Source: Bacillus sp. USDA818B3_A
Lineage (GTDB): Bacteria > Bacillota > Bacilli > Bacillales > Cytobacillaceae
NCBI RefSeq assembly: GCF_009928415.1
Contig: NZ_JAABNN010000018.1
Location: 47,754-111,753, forward strand
Length of the DNA: 64,000 bases
Direction: 5' to 3'
Positions 1 to 8,188 of this stretch are shown one piece after another (positions within the stretch are counted from its first letter, which is position 1; the number at the start of each line of letters is the position of its first letter). A program made the translations under genes and the position numbers. The notes beneath the pieces were generated by a model that ran no database searches, was not told the origin of the DNA, and saw only the letters and a program-made list of their open reading frames with translations.

Positions 1-92
1 GTTCTTTCCTTTGCCACGGTTCTTGATTTTATAGGCCAAAATTAGAATACCTAACCAAACTGGAGCAAGGTAAAGGGATATACGGACGATAC

Positions 93-284
93 TTAATGGT
101 ATAAGTGAGGGGGGCGTTGCTGTAGGTGAAAATGGCCCGGTATTTTGATAGCCATTCCCTGATCGGGAGTGACCTCCATGCTGATCTTATCAATCCCATT
201 TTTCTCACAAACTTCGAATATCTCATATCCTAATCCCGCTCTATCCTCAAAATCTATATTGATAATTATCTCATCTAGATTCAT
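93..284 (-). pseudogene. Truncated ACT-domain regulator remnant
   Basis: A 63-residue ORF with a good ribosome binding site (GGGAG about 7 bases before ATG). Its first ~50 residues resemble the N-terminal ACT domain of TyrR-like sigma-54-dependent regulators (FEDRAGLGYEIFEV, then MEVTPDQGMAIKIPG). The PAS, AAA+ and HTH domains that should follow are absent, and the ORF ends in a non-conserved tail. Another frame on the same strand, running off position 1, encodes a hydrophobic stretch ending in a basic tail (LAPVWLGILILAYKIKNRG), like the C-terminus of a permease. I infer that a deletion removed most of the regulator and the start of a downstream transporter gene. It could also be a small stand-alone ACT protein. 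The family assignment is from pattern memory only. Confidence 0.4.
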
Positions 285-299
285 ACGGTTCTCCCATTT

Positions 300-633
300 T
301 AGCTAAATTTGATACTTTCATTATACAAAGACTGAAAGCTGATTTCATTTTGTTTGAAAAAATAAACGGCAAAATTCCGTTTAAATTGGGAAATAACCGT
401 ATTTCCTTAACAATAAAGGATTTTCCGTTTATATGAACCAAATCTTTGGATTTTATCTTTTTTAGAGTAGTTAAACGGAATATCTCCGCTTATATCTGCT
501 TCTTATGCTTCCTCTCTATACATTAGCCGGAAATTCTCCGCCTATAATTTCTCATACCTACACGAAAATAACAATGAACAGTAACATTTACTTATGGTAG
601 GGTTCACCGTATTAAAAAAATCACATTAAAAGA
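300..633. other. AT-rich non-coding stretch
   Basis: No convincing ORF with a ribosome binding site is seen on either strand. The sequence is AT-rich and contains several loosely repeated AACGGAA/TTCCGTTT segments (about 366-500), which could pair with one another. No function is assigned. Confidence 0.4.
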
Positions 634-664
634 AAATAGACCTCCACGAAAGGAAGGTCTATTT
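634..664 (-). terminator. Terminator of GH105/transporter operon
   Basis: Perfect 10-bp stem (634-643 with 655-664, AGGTCTATTT arm). On the minus strand it is followed by a T-rich run. It lies about 110 bases after the stop of the transporter gene. Confidence 0.75.
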
Positions 665-776
665 GATCATTTCAAAATTGAGTTTAATATCACAATTTTA
701 TATAGATGCCGTTTACTTCTCTAAATGCTACCTATATCATAATAGTCATTTTTATCCTTTTCTCTAGCAGAAGATC

Positions 777-2318
777 CTAAACTGCTTTATAACTTTTATT
801 TTCCTTCTTCGCTTTACTTTTTATAAGATTTGTATACCCCACATTGTTATTACCCCAAGATTTTTCATATTCCCATCCAGTTAATTGTTCAAAGACCTGG
901 CGTGCTTCTTTTGAGGCATTCATTTTTGAGCCGCCGTTTTTCAAACGTTGGATTTCATTTATTAATACAACGTGGTTTTCCTTCGTTAACTTATAACGGT
1001 AGGAAACAATTAAGCCGCCGATTAAGAAGATCAGTGTTCCAAACAAGAGAATGGAAATAATGGCTGTAAGTGCTGATTCCGGCTGCTCTGTACTTCCGGA
1101 AACAAAGCCGGCTTCCTGTAATGCTACACCAACTAAAAATACGGCAAGAGCTTGTGTTCCTTTTCGGATTAAACTCATAACCCCAGCAAAGACACCTTCA
1201 CGTCTTTGGCTTGTCAAAGCTTCATCAACATCTGGAATGAATGCATAGTTGTTCCAAGGGATGTAGTTCAATCCGCCTCTTCCTAAACCACAAATACCGA
1301 TCATCACGAATAACAATAATGTGCTGCCCGTTGAACCTGTATATTGGAGTAAGATGAATCCAACAATTCCAGCAATAAAGAACGAAATAGCTGTTCGGAA
1401 GGCTGGTGCAGGATTCAATTTGATTGTTATGGTCATAGCAATCCAAACACCAATAATCTGCATGACATACATAAAGGCTAACATGTTTGAAGCAAATACC
1501 GCACTTTTCATTAGAGCAAAGACGACAAAGTAAGTAAAGACTGCATTGAAAACATCCTGGCTTAAATAGCCGCCTAAATACATACCAAGATGATGGCGGA
1601 AGGTTTTAACTCTAAGTGTTGAAAACAAATCAGCATAAATTTTATGAACGTTTTGTAAAAAGGTTCTCTTATTGATTACTTCTTCAACAGGTATTTCTTC
1701 AAGTGGCCGTTCCCAAGTATTTTTATAGATTAACGCTAGCACAATCATAAATATTGCTGTAAAAATCATACCTGAATACAAGAATGATAGGGGATTATCC
1801 TTACCCAACGCTTCGACAAGCCGGCCAGGAATAAATGCTGCAAAGACTGCTGATGTTTGGGCTACAAACATCCTTGCCCCTGTAAATTTCGAGCGGATTT
1901 TATAATCGTTACTCATTTCAGCAGCTAATGTATCATAAGGGATTAAAATCATTGAGTAAACTAATTCAAATAGGATATAGGTTAATAAATAATACCAATA
2001 ACCAAATCCATTAACCCAAATCGCCGTATAAACTAATACAAGAGGAATGGCAGCTAAGATAAAGAATTTTCTCCTGCCAAACCGGCGTCCTAATTTTGTC
2101 TTATGGAAATTATCTGTGATATAGCCCATTGTTGGTGCAGCAATGGCATCAACAACACGTGCGATGGCAAAAATGGATCCTGCTTCTACAGCCGTTAGGC
2201 CGCAAAAGGTGGTCAAGAAATAGAGTAACCATGCGGCTGTAAGAGCAAAAGCACCCGCTCCTACAAAGTCGCCTAGACCGTATGACAAATAATTAATAAA
2301 CTTTGGTTGTCTGCCCAT
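777..2318 (-). CDS. GPH-family sugar:cation symporter (uronide/oligogalacturonide type)
   Basis: Membrane carrier of the glycoside-pentoside-hexuronide family, about 513 residues with roughly 12 hydrophobic segments. The N-terminus (YLSYGLGDFVGAGAF) and the loop GYITDNFHKTKLGRRFGRRKFF are typical of the family. It lies directly downstream of a GH105 hydrolase and in the same cluster as kduI/kduD, so I infer uptake of unsaturated uronate-containing di- or oligosaccharides (TogT-like role). The substrate is not proven by sequence. I placed the start at the ATG at 2316-2318 because GGAGG sits about 8 bases upstream; an in-frame ATG 33 bases earlier lacks a site. Only about 65 bases separate it from the hydrolase and no promoter is evident there, so the two are probably co-transcribed. 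Confidence 0.8.
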   Translation of the reverse strand: MGRQPKFINYLSYGLGDFVGAGAFALTAAWLLYFLTTFCGLTAVEAGSIFAIARVVDAIAAPTMGYITDNFHKTKLGRRFGRRKFFILAAIPLVLVYTAIWVNGFGYWYYLLTYILFELVYSMILIPYDTLAAEMSNDYKIRSKFTGARMFVAQTSAVFAAFIPGRLVEALGKDNPLSFLYSGMIFTAIFMIVLALIYKNTWERPLEEIPVEEVINKRTFLQNVHKIYADLFSTLRVKTFRHHLGMYLGGYLSQDVFNAVFTYFVVFALMKSAVFASNMLAFMYVMQIIGVWIAMTITIKLNPAPAFRTAISFFIAGIVGFILLQYTGSTGSTLLLFVMIGICGLGRGGLNYIPWNNYAFIPDVDEALTSQRREGVFAGVMSLIRKGTQALAVFLVGVALQEAGFVSGSTEQPESALTAIISILLFGTLIFLIGGLIVSYRYKLTKENHVVLINEIQRLKNGGSKMNASKEARQVFEQLTGWEYEKSWGNNNVGYTNLIKSKAKKENKSYKAV

Positions 2319-2383
2319 TTTATTTTCCTCCAATTTAATAATCGTCAGCATCTGCTATTCGAAACTATCTAACTTAAATTTTT

Positions 2384-3484
2384 TTAGATATAAGAATGAA
2401 GAAATTCGGACAAGCAAAGGACAGCAAGCGATTGCCCATACGGCATGGTTGTGATTCTAATTTCCTTATAGAAATCATGTGTATCTCCCATTCCTGTTCC
2501 TACGGATACCTTTTGCAGGGCTCCAGTTTCATCTATTTCTTCGATAAGCCCGCGGATGGCCTTGTGGGCTGTTTCTTTATAGTCCTGGCTGACATATCTC
2601 TTATGAACTGATTTTAAAATTCCATAAGCGAATCCAGCTGTAGCTGATGCTTCTAAATAAGAGGACGGGTCGTTAATTAAGGTATGCCATAATCCGCTTT
2701 CATCTTGGTATTTGGCAAGCGCTTCGATTTGCCTGTTTAATGCATCAATAAGAAATTCCCGAAGAAAATCTCCTTTTTTCAGATCTAATATCTCGATAAT
2801 TTCAGGAATCGCAATGGTAATCCAGCAATTTCCTCTTGCCCAAAGTGCTTCGGCATAATTGTGATTCTCTTCGAATGTCCAGCCATGGAACCACAAGCCA
2901 GTCTTTTTGTCAGTTAAATATTTTATGTGGATGAGAAACTGCTTTTTGGCTTCTTCCAAGTATTCTGGCTTATTTAATAGTTTCCCAATTTTCGCTAACG
3001 GCAGCACGGTCATCATTAAGGTGTCATCCCATAGCTGGTTTTTGTTTTCTGGCCCATAGGTCATATGCTGCAGGCCATCTTCTTTTGTGCGAGGCATGTC
3101 ATACATAACCCATTCAGCCCAATCCTCTAAATAAGGAAGGTAAGTCTGGTTTTTGGTTTCCTCGTAAAGAAAAGCCAACGTTAACATTGGTGCCATCGTA
3201 TTGACATTTTTAGGCGGCACGCCTTCTTCAAATCTTGCATCGAACCATTGAGTGATTATATCCATTGCTTTTTGGTCATTGGTCAATTTCCAATATTTAT
3301 AGATTCCATATAGCCCGACACCTTGAGGCCAGTTCCAAACATGCCAGCTCTTATCGTCAACGATTAACCCATCAAAATTGAGTAGAAATTCACCAGATTG
3401 ATCTTTGATTTCTGTGAGGTTATTCATTAATAAATTAATAAAATGAGTGATTTCTTTTTTCTCGATAACATGATCCTTTATCAC
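2384..3484 (-). CDS. Unsaturated glucuronyl/rhamnogalacturonyl hydrolase, GH105
   Basis: Cytoplasmic (alpha/alpha)6-barrel hydrolase of the YteR/YesR family, 366 residues, no signal peptide. These enzymes remove the delta-4,5-unsaturated uronic acid from lyase-generated disaccharides, feeding the keto-deoxy uronate route encoded just upstream. Family features seen: WNWPQGVGLYG near residues 51-60, the LWDDT segment at 151-155 carrying the likely catalytic Asp, an HGW motif near residue 200 and the ARGNCW motif near 216. The start is GTG, with GGAGGG 6 bases upstream. Transcription probably starts from the promoter at about 3536, which carries an AraC-type operator and a cre site. Pectin versus rhamnogalacturonan preference cannot be told from the sequence. 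Confidence 0.87.
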   Translation of the reverse strand: MIKDHVIEKKEITHFINLLMNNLTEIKDQSGEFLLNFDGLIVDDKSWHVWNWPQGVGLYGIYKYWKLTNDQKAMDIITQWFDARFEEGVPPKNVNTMAPMLTLAFLYEETKNQTYLPYLEDWAEWVMYDMPRTKEDGLQHMTYGPENKNQLWDDTLMMTVLPLAKIGKLLNKPEYLEEAKKQFLIHIKYLTDKKTGLWFHGWTFEENHNYAEALWARGNCWITIAIPEIIEILDLKKGDFLREFLIDALNRQIEALAKYQDESGLWHTLINDPSSYLEASATAGFAYGILKSVHKRYVSQDYKETAHKAIRGLIEEIDETGALQKVSVGTGMGDTHDFYKEIRITTMPYGQSLAVLCLSEFLHSYI

Positions 3485-3518
3485 AGGTATCCCTCCGAAT
3501 AATCTTTGTTTTTATATT

Positions 3519-3532
3519 TGTCAGCGCTATCA
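3519..3532 (-). promoter_or_regulatory. Probable CcpA cre site
   Basis: TGATAGCGCTGACA on the minus strand fits the cre consensus TGWAARCGYTWNCW at 12 of 14 positions. It starts 3 bases downstream of the proposed -10 box, so bound CcpA would block initiation of the GH105-transporter unit. Confidence 0.6.
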
Positions 3533-3535
3533 AAT

Positions 3536-3541
3536 CTTATA
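3536..3541 (-). promoter_or_regulatory. -10 box of GH105 promoter
   Basis: TATAAG on the minus strand, lying exactly 45 bases from a direct-repeat operator and directly before a cre site. The same arrangement occurs before kdgA. No good -35 box is visible, as expected for an activator-dependent promoter. Confidence 0.55.
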
Positions 3542-3573
3542 GGTTTATTTTAATGAATACGGTTTCTTGGGAC

Positions 3574-3608
3574 AATTCAAAAAACAGAGGTCTAGGTTCA
3601 AAAAACAT
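3574..3608 (-). promoter_or_regulatory. AraC-type direct-repeat operator (site 1)
   Basis: Two copies of TTCAAAAAACA (plus-strand reading, 3576-3586 and 3597-3607) spaced 21 bp apart, two helical turns. This suits a dimeric AraC-family activator. A near-identical pair lies before kdgA. The YesN-type regulator encoded in this cluster is the natural candidate, but that link is inference. Confidence 0.6.
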
Positions 3609-3653
3609 TGAAGTTTTTGAACAGTCGGTGAAGAAGGCATTAAATCAAAACAA

Positions 3654-3675
3654 AAACCAGCACTATGGCTGGTTT
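3654..3675 (-). terminator. Terminator after TIM-barrel isomerase gene
   Basis: 8-bp stem AAACCAGC/GCTGGTTT followed on the minus strand by TTTTTGTTTT. It separates the isomerase gene from the GH105 promoter. Confidence 0.7.
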
Positions 3676-3691
3676 AGTTATGGATAATAGT

Positions 3692-4540
3692 TTATGCCTC
3701 TTGGAATTTCCTTGTTATATAAGTGATGCTCTCGTCAATATACGGTTCCCTTGTGTCTTCAAATAAGATATTTAAATATGGTTTCTTTTCTTTTATTAAT
3801 TTAAATAAAGCATCGTAGTTTAATAGCCCTTTCCCGACAGGCACAAACTTTATCCAATTATCTTCAATAATAAAATCCTTTGCATGCATAATGACGATTC
3901 TGTCGCCAAAGAGCTCCATTGATTCCTGTATTACACTTTCTTGTTTTTTATAATTATCGATAGATAAATAATTTACCGGATCAAAGATAACTTGGAGGTT
4001 GTTTGAATGGATACTATCGAGAAGCCTTTTCATTCGTTTGGGTGTATTGATTGGATGATTGATTCCACCTTCAATCCCTACAATGACACCAAATTTTTCA
4101 GCCTCTTCGACAAGCTCCTTCACACTTTCAACCACTTGAAGAAACGGTTCTTCTCCGAAGTTCTCTTCCGTATAGATAATCTCTGCGTTGACATTCCCTG
4201 TTTCCGTCCCAACAATACTGCAGCCAAAATCCCGGGCAAACAGGATATGCTCCTTGAACCGGTCCAATTCTCTTCTCCTTTGGTCCAGGTCAGGATGAAT
4301 CATATTTATATAACAGCCTAGGACTGCAATTTGCAGCTCCTTCTTAAGGAAAGTACTTCCAATATGGTGCGCTAACCCCGGGCTTAAATTGCCTAATTTC
4401 ACATTTACATTTTTTAACGATTGGCTTGTGGCGAATTGAACGGATGTAAATCCTTTTTCGGATACAACATTCACGGCCTCACTCAATGGAAGCTGTTCAA
4501 TATCATGGAAGCGAATTCCTAAATTTATATTTATACTCAT
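3692..4540 (-). CDS. Sugar phosphate isomerase/epimerase (AP-endonuclease-2-type TIM barrel)
   Basis: About 282 residues of the xylose-isomerase-like TIM-barrel superfamily. Visible metal-site motifs include GIEGGINHPIN near the middle, VIFDPVNYL, and IMHAKDF followed by PVGKGLLNYD near the C-terminus. Members isomerise or epimerise small sugars; the exact substrate here is unknown, and the context suggests a uronate or deoxy-keto sugar intermediate. The start is the ATG at 4538-4540, preceded by AGGAGG 7 bases away; an upstream in-frame ATG lacks a site. It follows kduD with a terminator hairpin between them and no room for a clear promoter, so it is probably expressed by read-through. Confidence 0.75.
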   Translation of the reverse strand: MSININLGIRFHDIEQLPLSEAVNVVSEKGFTSVQFATSQSLKNVNVKLGNLSPGLAHHIGSTFLKKELQIAVLGCYINMIHPDLDQRRRELDRFKEHILFARDFGCSIVGTETGNVNAEIIYTEENFGEEPFLQVVESVKELVEEAEKFGVIVGIEGGINHPINTPKRMKRLLDSIHSNNLQVIFDPVNYLSIDNYKKQESVIQESMELFGDRIVIMHAKDFIIEDNWIKFVPVGKGLLNYDALFKLIKEKKPYLNILFEDTREPYIDESITYITRKFQEA

Positions 4541-4569
4541 GACAAATCCTCCTAGTTTCATGTTAAAAA

Positions 4570-4600
4570 AGCCGAATCACATTTTTTATGTGATCCGGCT
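4570..4600 (-). terminator. Hairpin terminator between kduD and isomerase gene
   Basis: 13-base arms (4570-4582 with 4588-4600, one mismatch) followed on the minus strand by a run of T. It probably lowers expression of the downstream isomerase gene relative to kduD. Confidence 0.7.
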
Positions 4601-4612
4601 ATTAAATTATAA

Positions 4613-5395
4613 TTACCGTGCAAGCCATCCGCCGTCAACAGCTAGGATATGGCCATTCATATAGTCAGATGCGCTGCTGGCTAAGAAAACAACGATGCCC
4701 ATTAAATCGGCTGGTGTTGCCCAACGGCCTGCAGGAATACGTGCTGTAATTTCTTCTTTGCGCCCTTCATCCGCCCGGATTGGTGCTGTATTCGCTGTTT
4801 CCACATATCCTGGAGCAATCGCATTGATTTGTACTCCGTATTGCGCTAATTCATTGGCAAATGCTTTTGTTACTCCGGCAACAGCATGTTTGCTCGCTGT
4901 GTAAGGCGGTACGAATTTGCCGCCTTGGAAAGAAAGCATGGAAGCAATATTAATAATCTTTCCACTCTTTTGTTCGACCATGACCTTTGCTACCTCTTGG
5001 CTCAAGAAGTAGACAGAGTTTAGGTTAATATCCATAACAGCATCCCAATCCTCTGGCTTATACTCAAGAAGTGGCGCACGACGGATGGTTCCGGCATTGT
5101 TCACCAAAATATCAATTTTTCCGTATGCATTTTGGCAGGCAGCCACAACATCTTTTAGCACTTCACGATTGGTTAAATCTGCTTGAAAAAATTCTACACG
5201 GCGTCCTTCTTTTTCAATTAATTCCCTAGTCTCATCCCAATCGTTATTATGCGTTACGATAAAAAGGTCTGCCCCTGCTTTAGCAAAGGCTGCGGCATAA
5301 GCTTGTCCTAATCCGGTATTTCCCCCTGTAACGATGGCAACCTTTCCTGCTAATGAAAATACATCTAATGAGAAATCACTTAATTGAGCTGTCAT
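4613..5395 (-). CDS. kduD: 2-dehydro-3-deoxy-D-gluconate 5-dehydrogenase
   Basis: Short-chain dehydrogenase of 260 residues. It reduces 2,5-diketo-3-deoxygluconate (DKII) with NAD(P)H to give 2-keto-3-deoxygluconate. Cofactor motif TGGNTGLG at residues 23-30, NNAG at 99-102, catalytic Ser152, Tyr165 and Lys169 (YTASK). Sequence and length match KduD, and the gene lies immediately after kduI as in many pectin-degrading bacteria. AGGAGG stands 8 bases before the ATG. It belongs to the kdgA-kdgK-kduI-kduD unit. Confidence 0.92.
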   Translation of the reverse strand: MTAQLSDFSLDVFSLAGKVAIVTGGNTGLGQAYAAAFAKAGADLFIVTHNNDWDETRELIEKEGRRVEFFQADLTNREVLKDVVAACQNAYGKIDILVNNAGTIRRAPLLEYKPEDWDAVMDINLNSVYFLSQEVAKVMVEQKSGKIINIASMLSFQGGKFVPPYTASKHAVAGVTKAFANELAQYGVQINAIAPGYVETANTAPIRADEGRKEEITARIPAGRWATPADLMGIVVFLASSASDYMNGHILAVDGGWLAR

Positions 5396-5461
5396 TTGAT
5401 AACCTCCTATACATCAGTTCTATTAATAAATAATCTTGCTGACTTCGATACTAAAGTTCTA

Positions 5462-6292
5462 TTATCTTAATTCATCCATTTTGACATGGTCCATGTCATC
5501 ATACGTAATGTTTTCGCCGCACATTCCCCAAATAAAGGTATAGTTGCTTGTGGCTGTACCCGTATGAATCGACCAGCTAGGAGAAATGGCAGCCTGTTCA
5601 TTTTTCATCACTAAATGTCTTGTTTCATTCGGCTGTCCCATAAAATGGAACACACGGGTATCTGGTTCCATATCGAAGTATAGATAAACTTCCATTCTTC
5701 GTTCATGAGTATGGCATGGCATGGTGTTCCACACACTGCCAGGGGATAACATCGTTAATCCCATTTGAAGCTGGCAGGACTCGCAAACATTCGGATGCAC
5801 ATATTGATAGATTTTTCTCTCATTTAGAGTACCTGGTTCTCCGGCTTCCAGCGGTTTTATCTTGTTAATATCAATTTTTACCGTTGGATATGTATGATGG
5901 GCTGGAGTTGAATTGATATAAAATTTAGCCGGATCTTTTGGGTCCTTTGAACGGAACAATACTTGCTCTGTCCCCTTGCCTACATATAAGCCATCACGAC
6001 GCTCCATGTCATATTCAACGCCATCAAGGACGACAGCACCTGAACCGCCTATATTAATGATTCCTAGTTCACGGCGTTCAAGGAAATAATTAACACCTAA
6101 TTCTTTATCCAATTTGATTGTTAAATCTTCATCCGCTGGAGTAACTCCTCCAAAAATCATGCGGTCCACATGTGTATATGTAAGATGAACCTTTCCTGGT
6201 TCGAAAAGGGTTTCTACCAAAAAGTGCTTTCTGAGTTCTTCAGTATTATATCGTTTGATTTCTTCTGGATGATTGGCATAACGAGTTTCCAT
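5462..6292 (-). CDS. kduI: 5-dehydro-4-deoxy-D-glucuronate isomerase
   Basis: Zinc-dependent cupin isomerase of 276 residues. It converts 5-keto-4-deoxyuronate (DKI), released from unsaturated uronates, to DKII, the KduD substrate. The metal ligands known for the E. coli enzyme are conserved: His194, His196 and Glu201 in PCHTHERRMEVY and His243 in SIHTG. The start has a GAGGAAG site. The neighbour order kdgK-kduI-kduD gives the complete intracellular route. Confidence 0.94.
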   Translation of the reverse strand: METRYANHPEEIKRYNTEELRKHFLVETLFEPGKVHLTYTHVDRMIFGGVTPADEDLTIKLDKELGVNYFLERRELGIINIGGSGAVVLDGVEYDMERRDGLYVGKGTEQVLFRSKDPKDPAKFYINSTPAHHTYPTVKIDINKIKPLEAGEPGTLNERKIYQYVHPNVCESCQLQMGLTMLSPGSVWNTMPCHTHERRMEVYLYFDMEPDTRVFHFMGQPNETRHLVMKNEQAAISPSWSIHTGTATSNYTFIWGMCGENITYDDMDHVKMDELR

Positions 6293-6389
6293 AGTGAGTC
6301 TTCCTCTCTTTCATGTCTATATCTAGTTAGTAAACTTTTTTTCCTGGCCCTGGGGTAAATCGTTTTGACAAGTGCTTCCGAATCAATGG

Positions 6390-7403
6390 TCAACGAACAA
6401 TTTTACCTGGCGTCGAATCAGCAAACTGCTTGACTTCTTCCGCTGAAAAAAGGTTGCAATCCCCAGCTACCGTATGCTTTAGTACAGACGCTGCGGTGGC
6501 AAAAGAAATGGCTTCTTCAGGTGTTGAGCTTTCAAGTACTCCATACAATATCCCTGCTGCGAAGGCATCACCGCCGCCTACACGGTCGACAATATGGTCC
6601 ACTCGATAAACCTTGGACTGATAAAGTGTTCCGTCTTTATAAAAGTTTCCTTGCAACGTGTTAGTTGATGCTGAAATCACATTTCTAAAAGTTGAACTAA
6701 AGTATTGGATATTCGGGTATTTCTGGTTGATTTTTTCGTAATAATATTTAAGTTTAGTAGTTTCATCCAATTCATCTTTTGCCTTCTCAATCCCAAGCAA
6801 ATGAATGGCGTCAAGTTCTCCACAGAAGCAGATGTCAGCATACGGCAGAAGTAATTGAAAGGTTTCAGCTGCCTCACTCTGACTCCAAAGCTTCGTACGA
6901 TAGTTAAAATCAAAGCTGGTTTTGACACCTTTTTTCTTAGCTATTTGCAAGGCTGTCAAGGTAACCTCTTTGAGACTTGGTGATAATGCCGGTGTAATCC
7001 CCGAGACGTGGAAAAGTTCAGCATCTTGGAAAACTTCATCGAAATCGATCTCATCAATCCTCATCTGAGAAAAACTAGAATTTTTCCTGTCATAGGTTAC
7101 TTGGGGACTTCTACCCCCTACGCCTGACTCGACATAATAGGTTCCTAGCCGTTCTCCCCCATGGTGTAAAAGTTCAGTATGGACACCATTAGTTTTCAAG
7201 TGTCGTTCAGCTGCTATTCCGAGTGGATTTGGCGGAACCTTGCTGACAAAGTAGACGTTATAGCCAAAATGAGATAAGGACACACTAACGTTTGCCTCAG
7301 CACCACCATAGTTCATATGTATCTGATCTGATTGGAGAAGTCTCTCCCCTGCTTTGGTAGAAAATCGAAGCAAGATTTCTCCTAGAGTAATAACCTTTTT
7401 CAT
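6390..7403 (-). CDS. kdgK: 2-dehydro-3-deoxygluconokinase
   Basis: PfkB-family kinase of 337 residues that phosphorylates 2-keto-3-deoxygluconate to KDPG. N-terminal substrate motif YGGAEANVS near 32-40 and C-terminal signature GGGDAFAAG near 276-284 with catalytic Asp279. Its start lies 3 bases after the kdgA stop, so the genes are translationally close. The adjacent aldolase and KduI/KduD identify the substrate with good confidence, though PfkB kinases are hard to separate by sequence alone. Confidence 0.88.
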   Translation of the reverse strand: MKKVITLGEILLRFSTKAGERLLQSDQIHMNYGGAEANVSVSLSHFGYNVYFVSKVPPNPLGIAAERHLKTNGVHTELLHHGGERLGTYYVESGVGGRSPQVTYDRKNSSFSQMRIDEIDFDEVFQDAELFHVSGITPALSPSLKEVTLTALQIAKKKGVKTSFDFNYRTKLWSQSEAAETFQLLLPYADICFCGELDAIHLLGIEKAKDELDETTKLKYYYEKINQKYPNIQYFSSTFRNVISASTNTLQGNFYKDGTLYQSKVYRVDHIVDRVGGGDAFAAGILYGVLESSTPEEAISFATAASVLKHTVAGDCNLFSAEEVKQFADSTPGKIVR

Positions 7404-7406
7404 AGC

Positions 7407-8054
7407 TTAAACCTCTCTTGCGGCTTTGACTCTTTGTACATATTCTCTTGCATACTCGGTAATTTTTCCGTAATCACCTGTTTTTGACGGAGCGGTTAAG
7501 TTGCCTCCAATCCCTACAGCCACACATCCATTCCGAATCCATTGATCAACATTGTCCAGATCTACACCGCCAGTCGGCATGATATTGATTTGTGGAAGTG
7601 GTCCTTTAACTGCCTTCACGTAATCTGGGCCAAACGCATTACCTGGGAAGAGTTTCACAATATCAACGCCAAACTCCAGTGCACGTTTCATTTCTGTCAA
7701 GGTTATGCAGCCCGGCATATAAGGAATTTGATAAAGATTACATAATTTCGCCGTTTCCTCGTCAAAACATGGACTGACAATAAATTCAGCTCCTGCTAAA
7801 ATAGCTATTCTCGCCGTTGTTACATCAAGAACCGTTCCAGCTCCAATCACAACATCCTTATGGTTTTGATAATTGGACACTAACTCTTTAATAACCTGAT
7901 CGGCGTCCTGGATGGTAAAGGTTACTTCAATTCCAGTAATCCCTCCTTCAATACAGGCTTCAGAAATTTTCTTTGCTTCTTCTATCGAATCTGCTCTGAC
8001 AACAGCAACAACCCCGGAATCACTGACTTTATTTATCACATTCAACTTTTTCAT
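7407..8054 (-). CDS. kdgA: KDPG/KHG aldolase
   Basis: Class I aldolase of about 215 residues that splits 2-keto-3-deoxy-6-phosphogluconate into pyruvate and glyceraldehyde-3-phosphate. Expected active-site residues are Glu43 (GIEVTF) and the Schiff-base Lys134 in the IVKLFPG motif. I chose the ATG at 8052-8054, which has AAGGAGG 5 bases upstream, rather than an earlier in-frame ATG. It is the first gene of the kdgA-kdgK-kduI-kduD unit, behind a promoter with an AraC-type operator and a cre site. Confidence 0.9.
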   Translation of the reverse strand: MKKLNVINKVSDSGVVAVVRADSIEEAKKISEACIEGGITGIEVTFTIQDADQVIKELVSNYQNHKDVVIGAGTVLDVTTARIAILAGAEFIVSPCFDEETAKLCNLYQIPYMPGCITLTEMKRALEFGVDIVKLFPGNAFGPDYVKAVKGPLPQINIMPTGGVDLDNVDQWIRNGCVAVGIGGNLTAPSKTGDYGKITEYAREYVQRVKAAREV

Positions 8055-8085
8055 TATGTCCTCCTTACAAAAGCACACTTTTAAT

Positions 8086-8099
8086 TGCCAACGCTTACA
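8086..8099 (-). promoter_or_regulatory. Probable CcpA cre site before kdgA
   Basis: TGTAAGCGTTGGCA on the minus strand matches the cre consensus at 13 of 14 positions. It begins 3 bases past the TATAAG box, the same position as in the GH105 promoter, and would impose glucose repression. Confidence 0.68.
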
Positions 8100-8102
8100 A
8101 TT

Positions 8103-8108
8103 CTTATA
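8103..8108 (-). promoter_or_regulatory. -10 box of kdgA promoter
   Basis: TATAAG on the minus strand, 45 bases from the direct-repeat operator and without a recognisable -35 box. It is placed identically to the GH105 promoter. Confidence 0.55.
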
Positions 8109-8141
8109 CGTTAATTGTAAAATCCCAAGCTATTTTGAACA

Positions 8142-8175
8142 ATGAAAAAAACAGAGTTTATCGTTCAAAAAACAT
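8142..8175 (-). promoter_or_regulatory. AraC-type direct-repeat operator (site 2)
   Basis: Plus-strand half-sites TGAAAAAAACA (8143-8153) and TTCAAAAAACA (8164-8174), again spaced 21 bp. The conserved flanking GAG and the identical distance to the -10 box match site 1 at 3574-3608. Confidence 0.6.
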
Positions 8176-8188
8176 AGTTATTTATATA

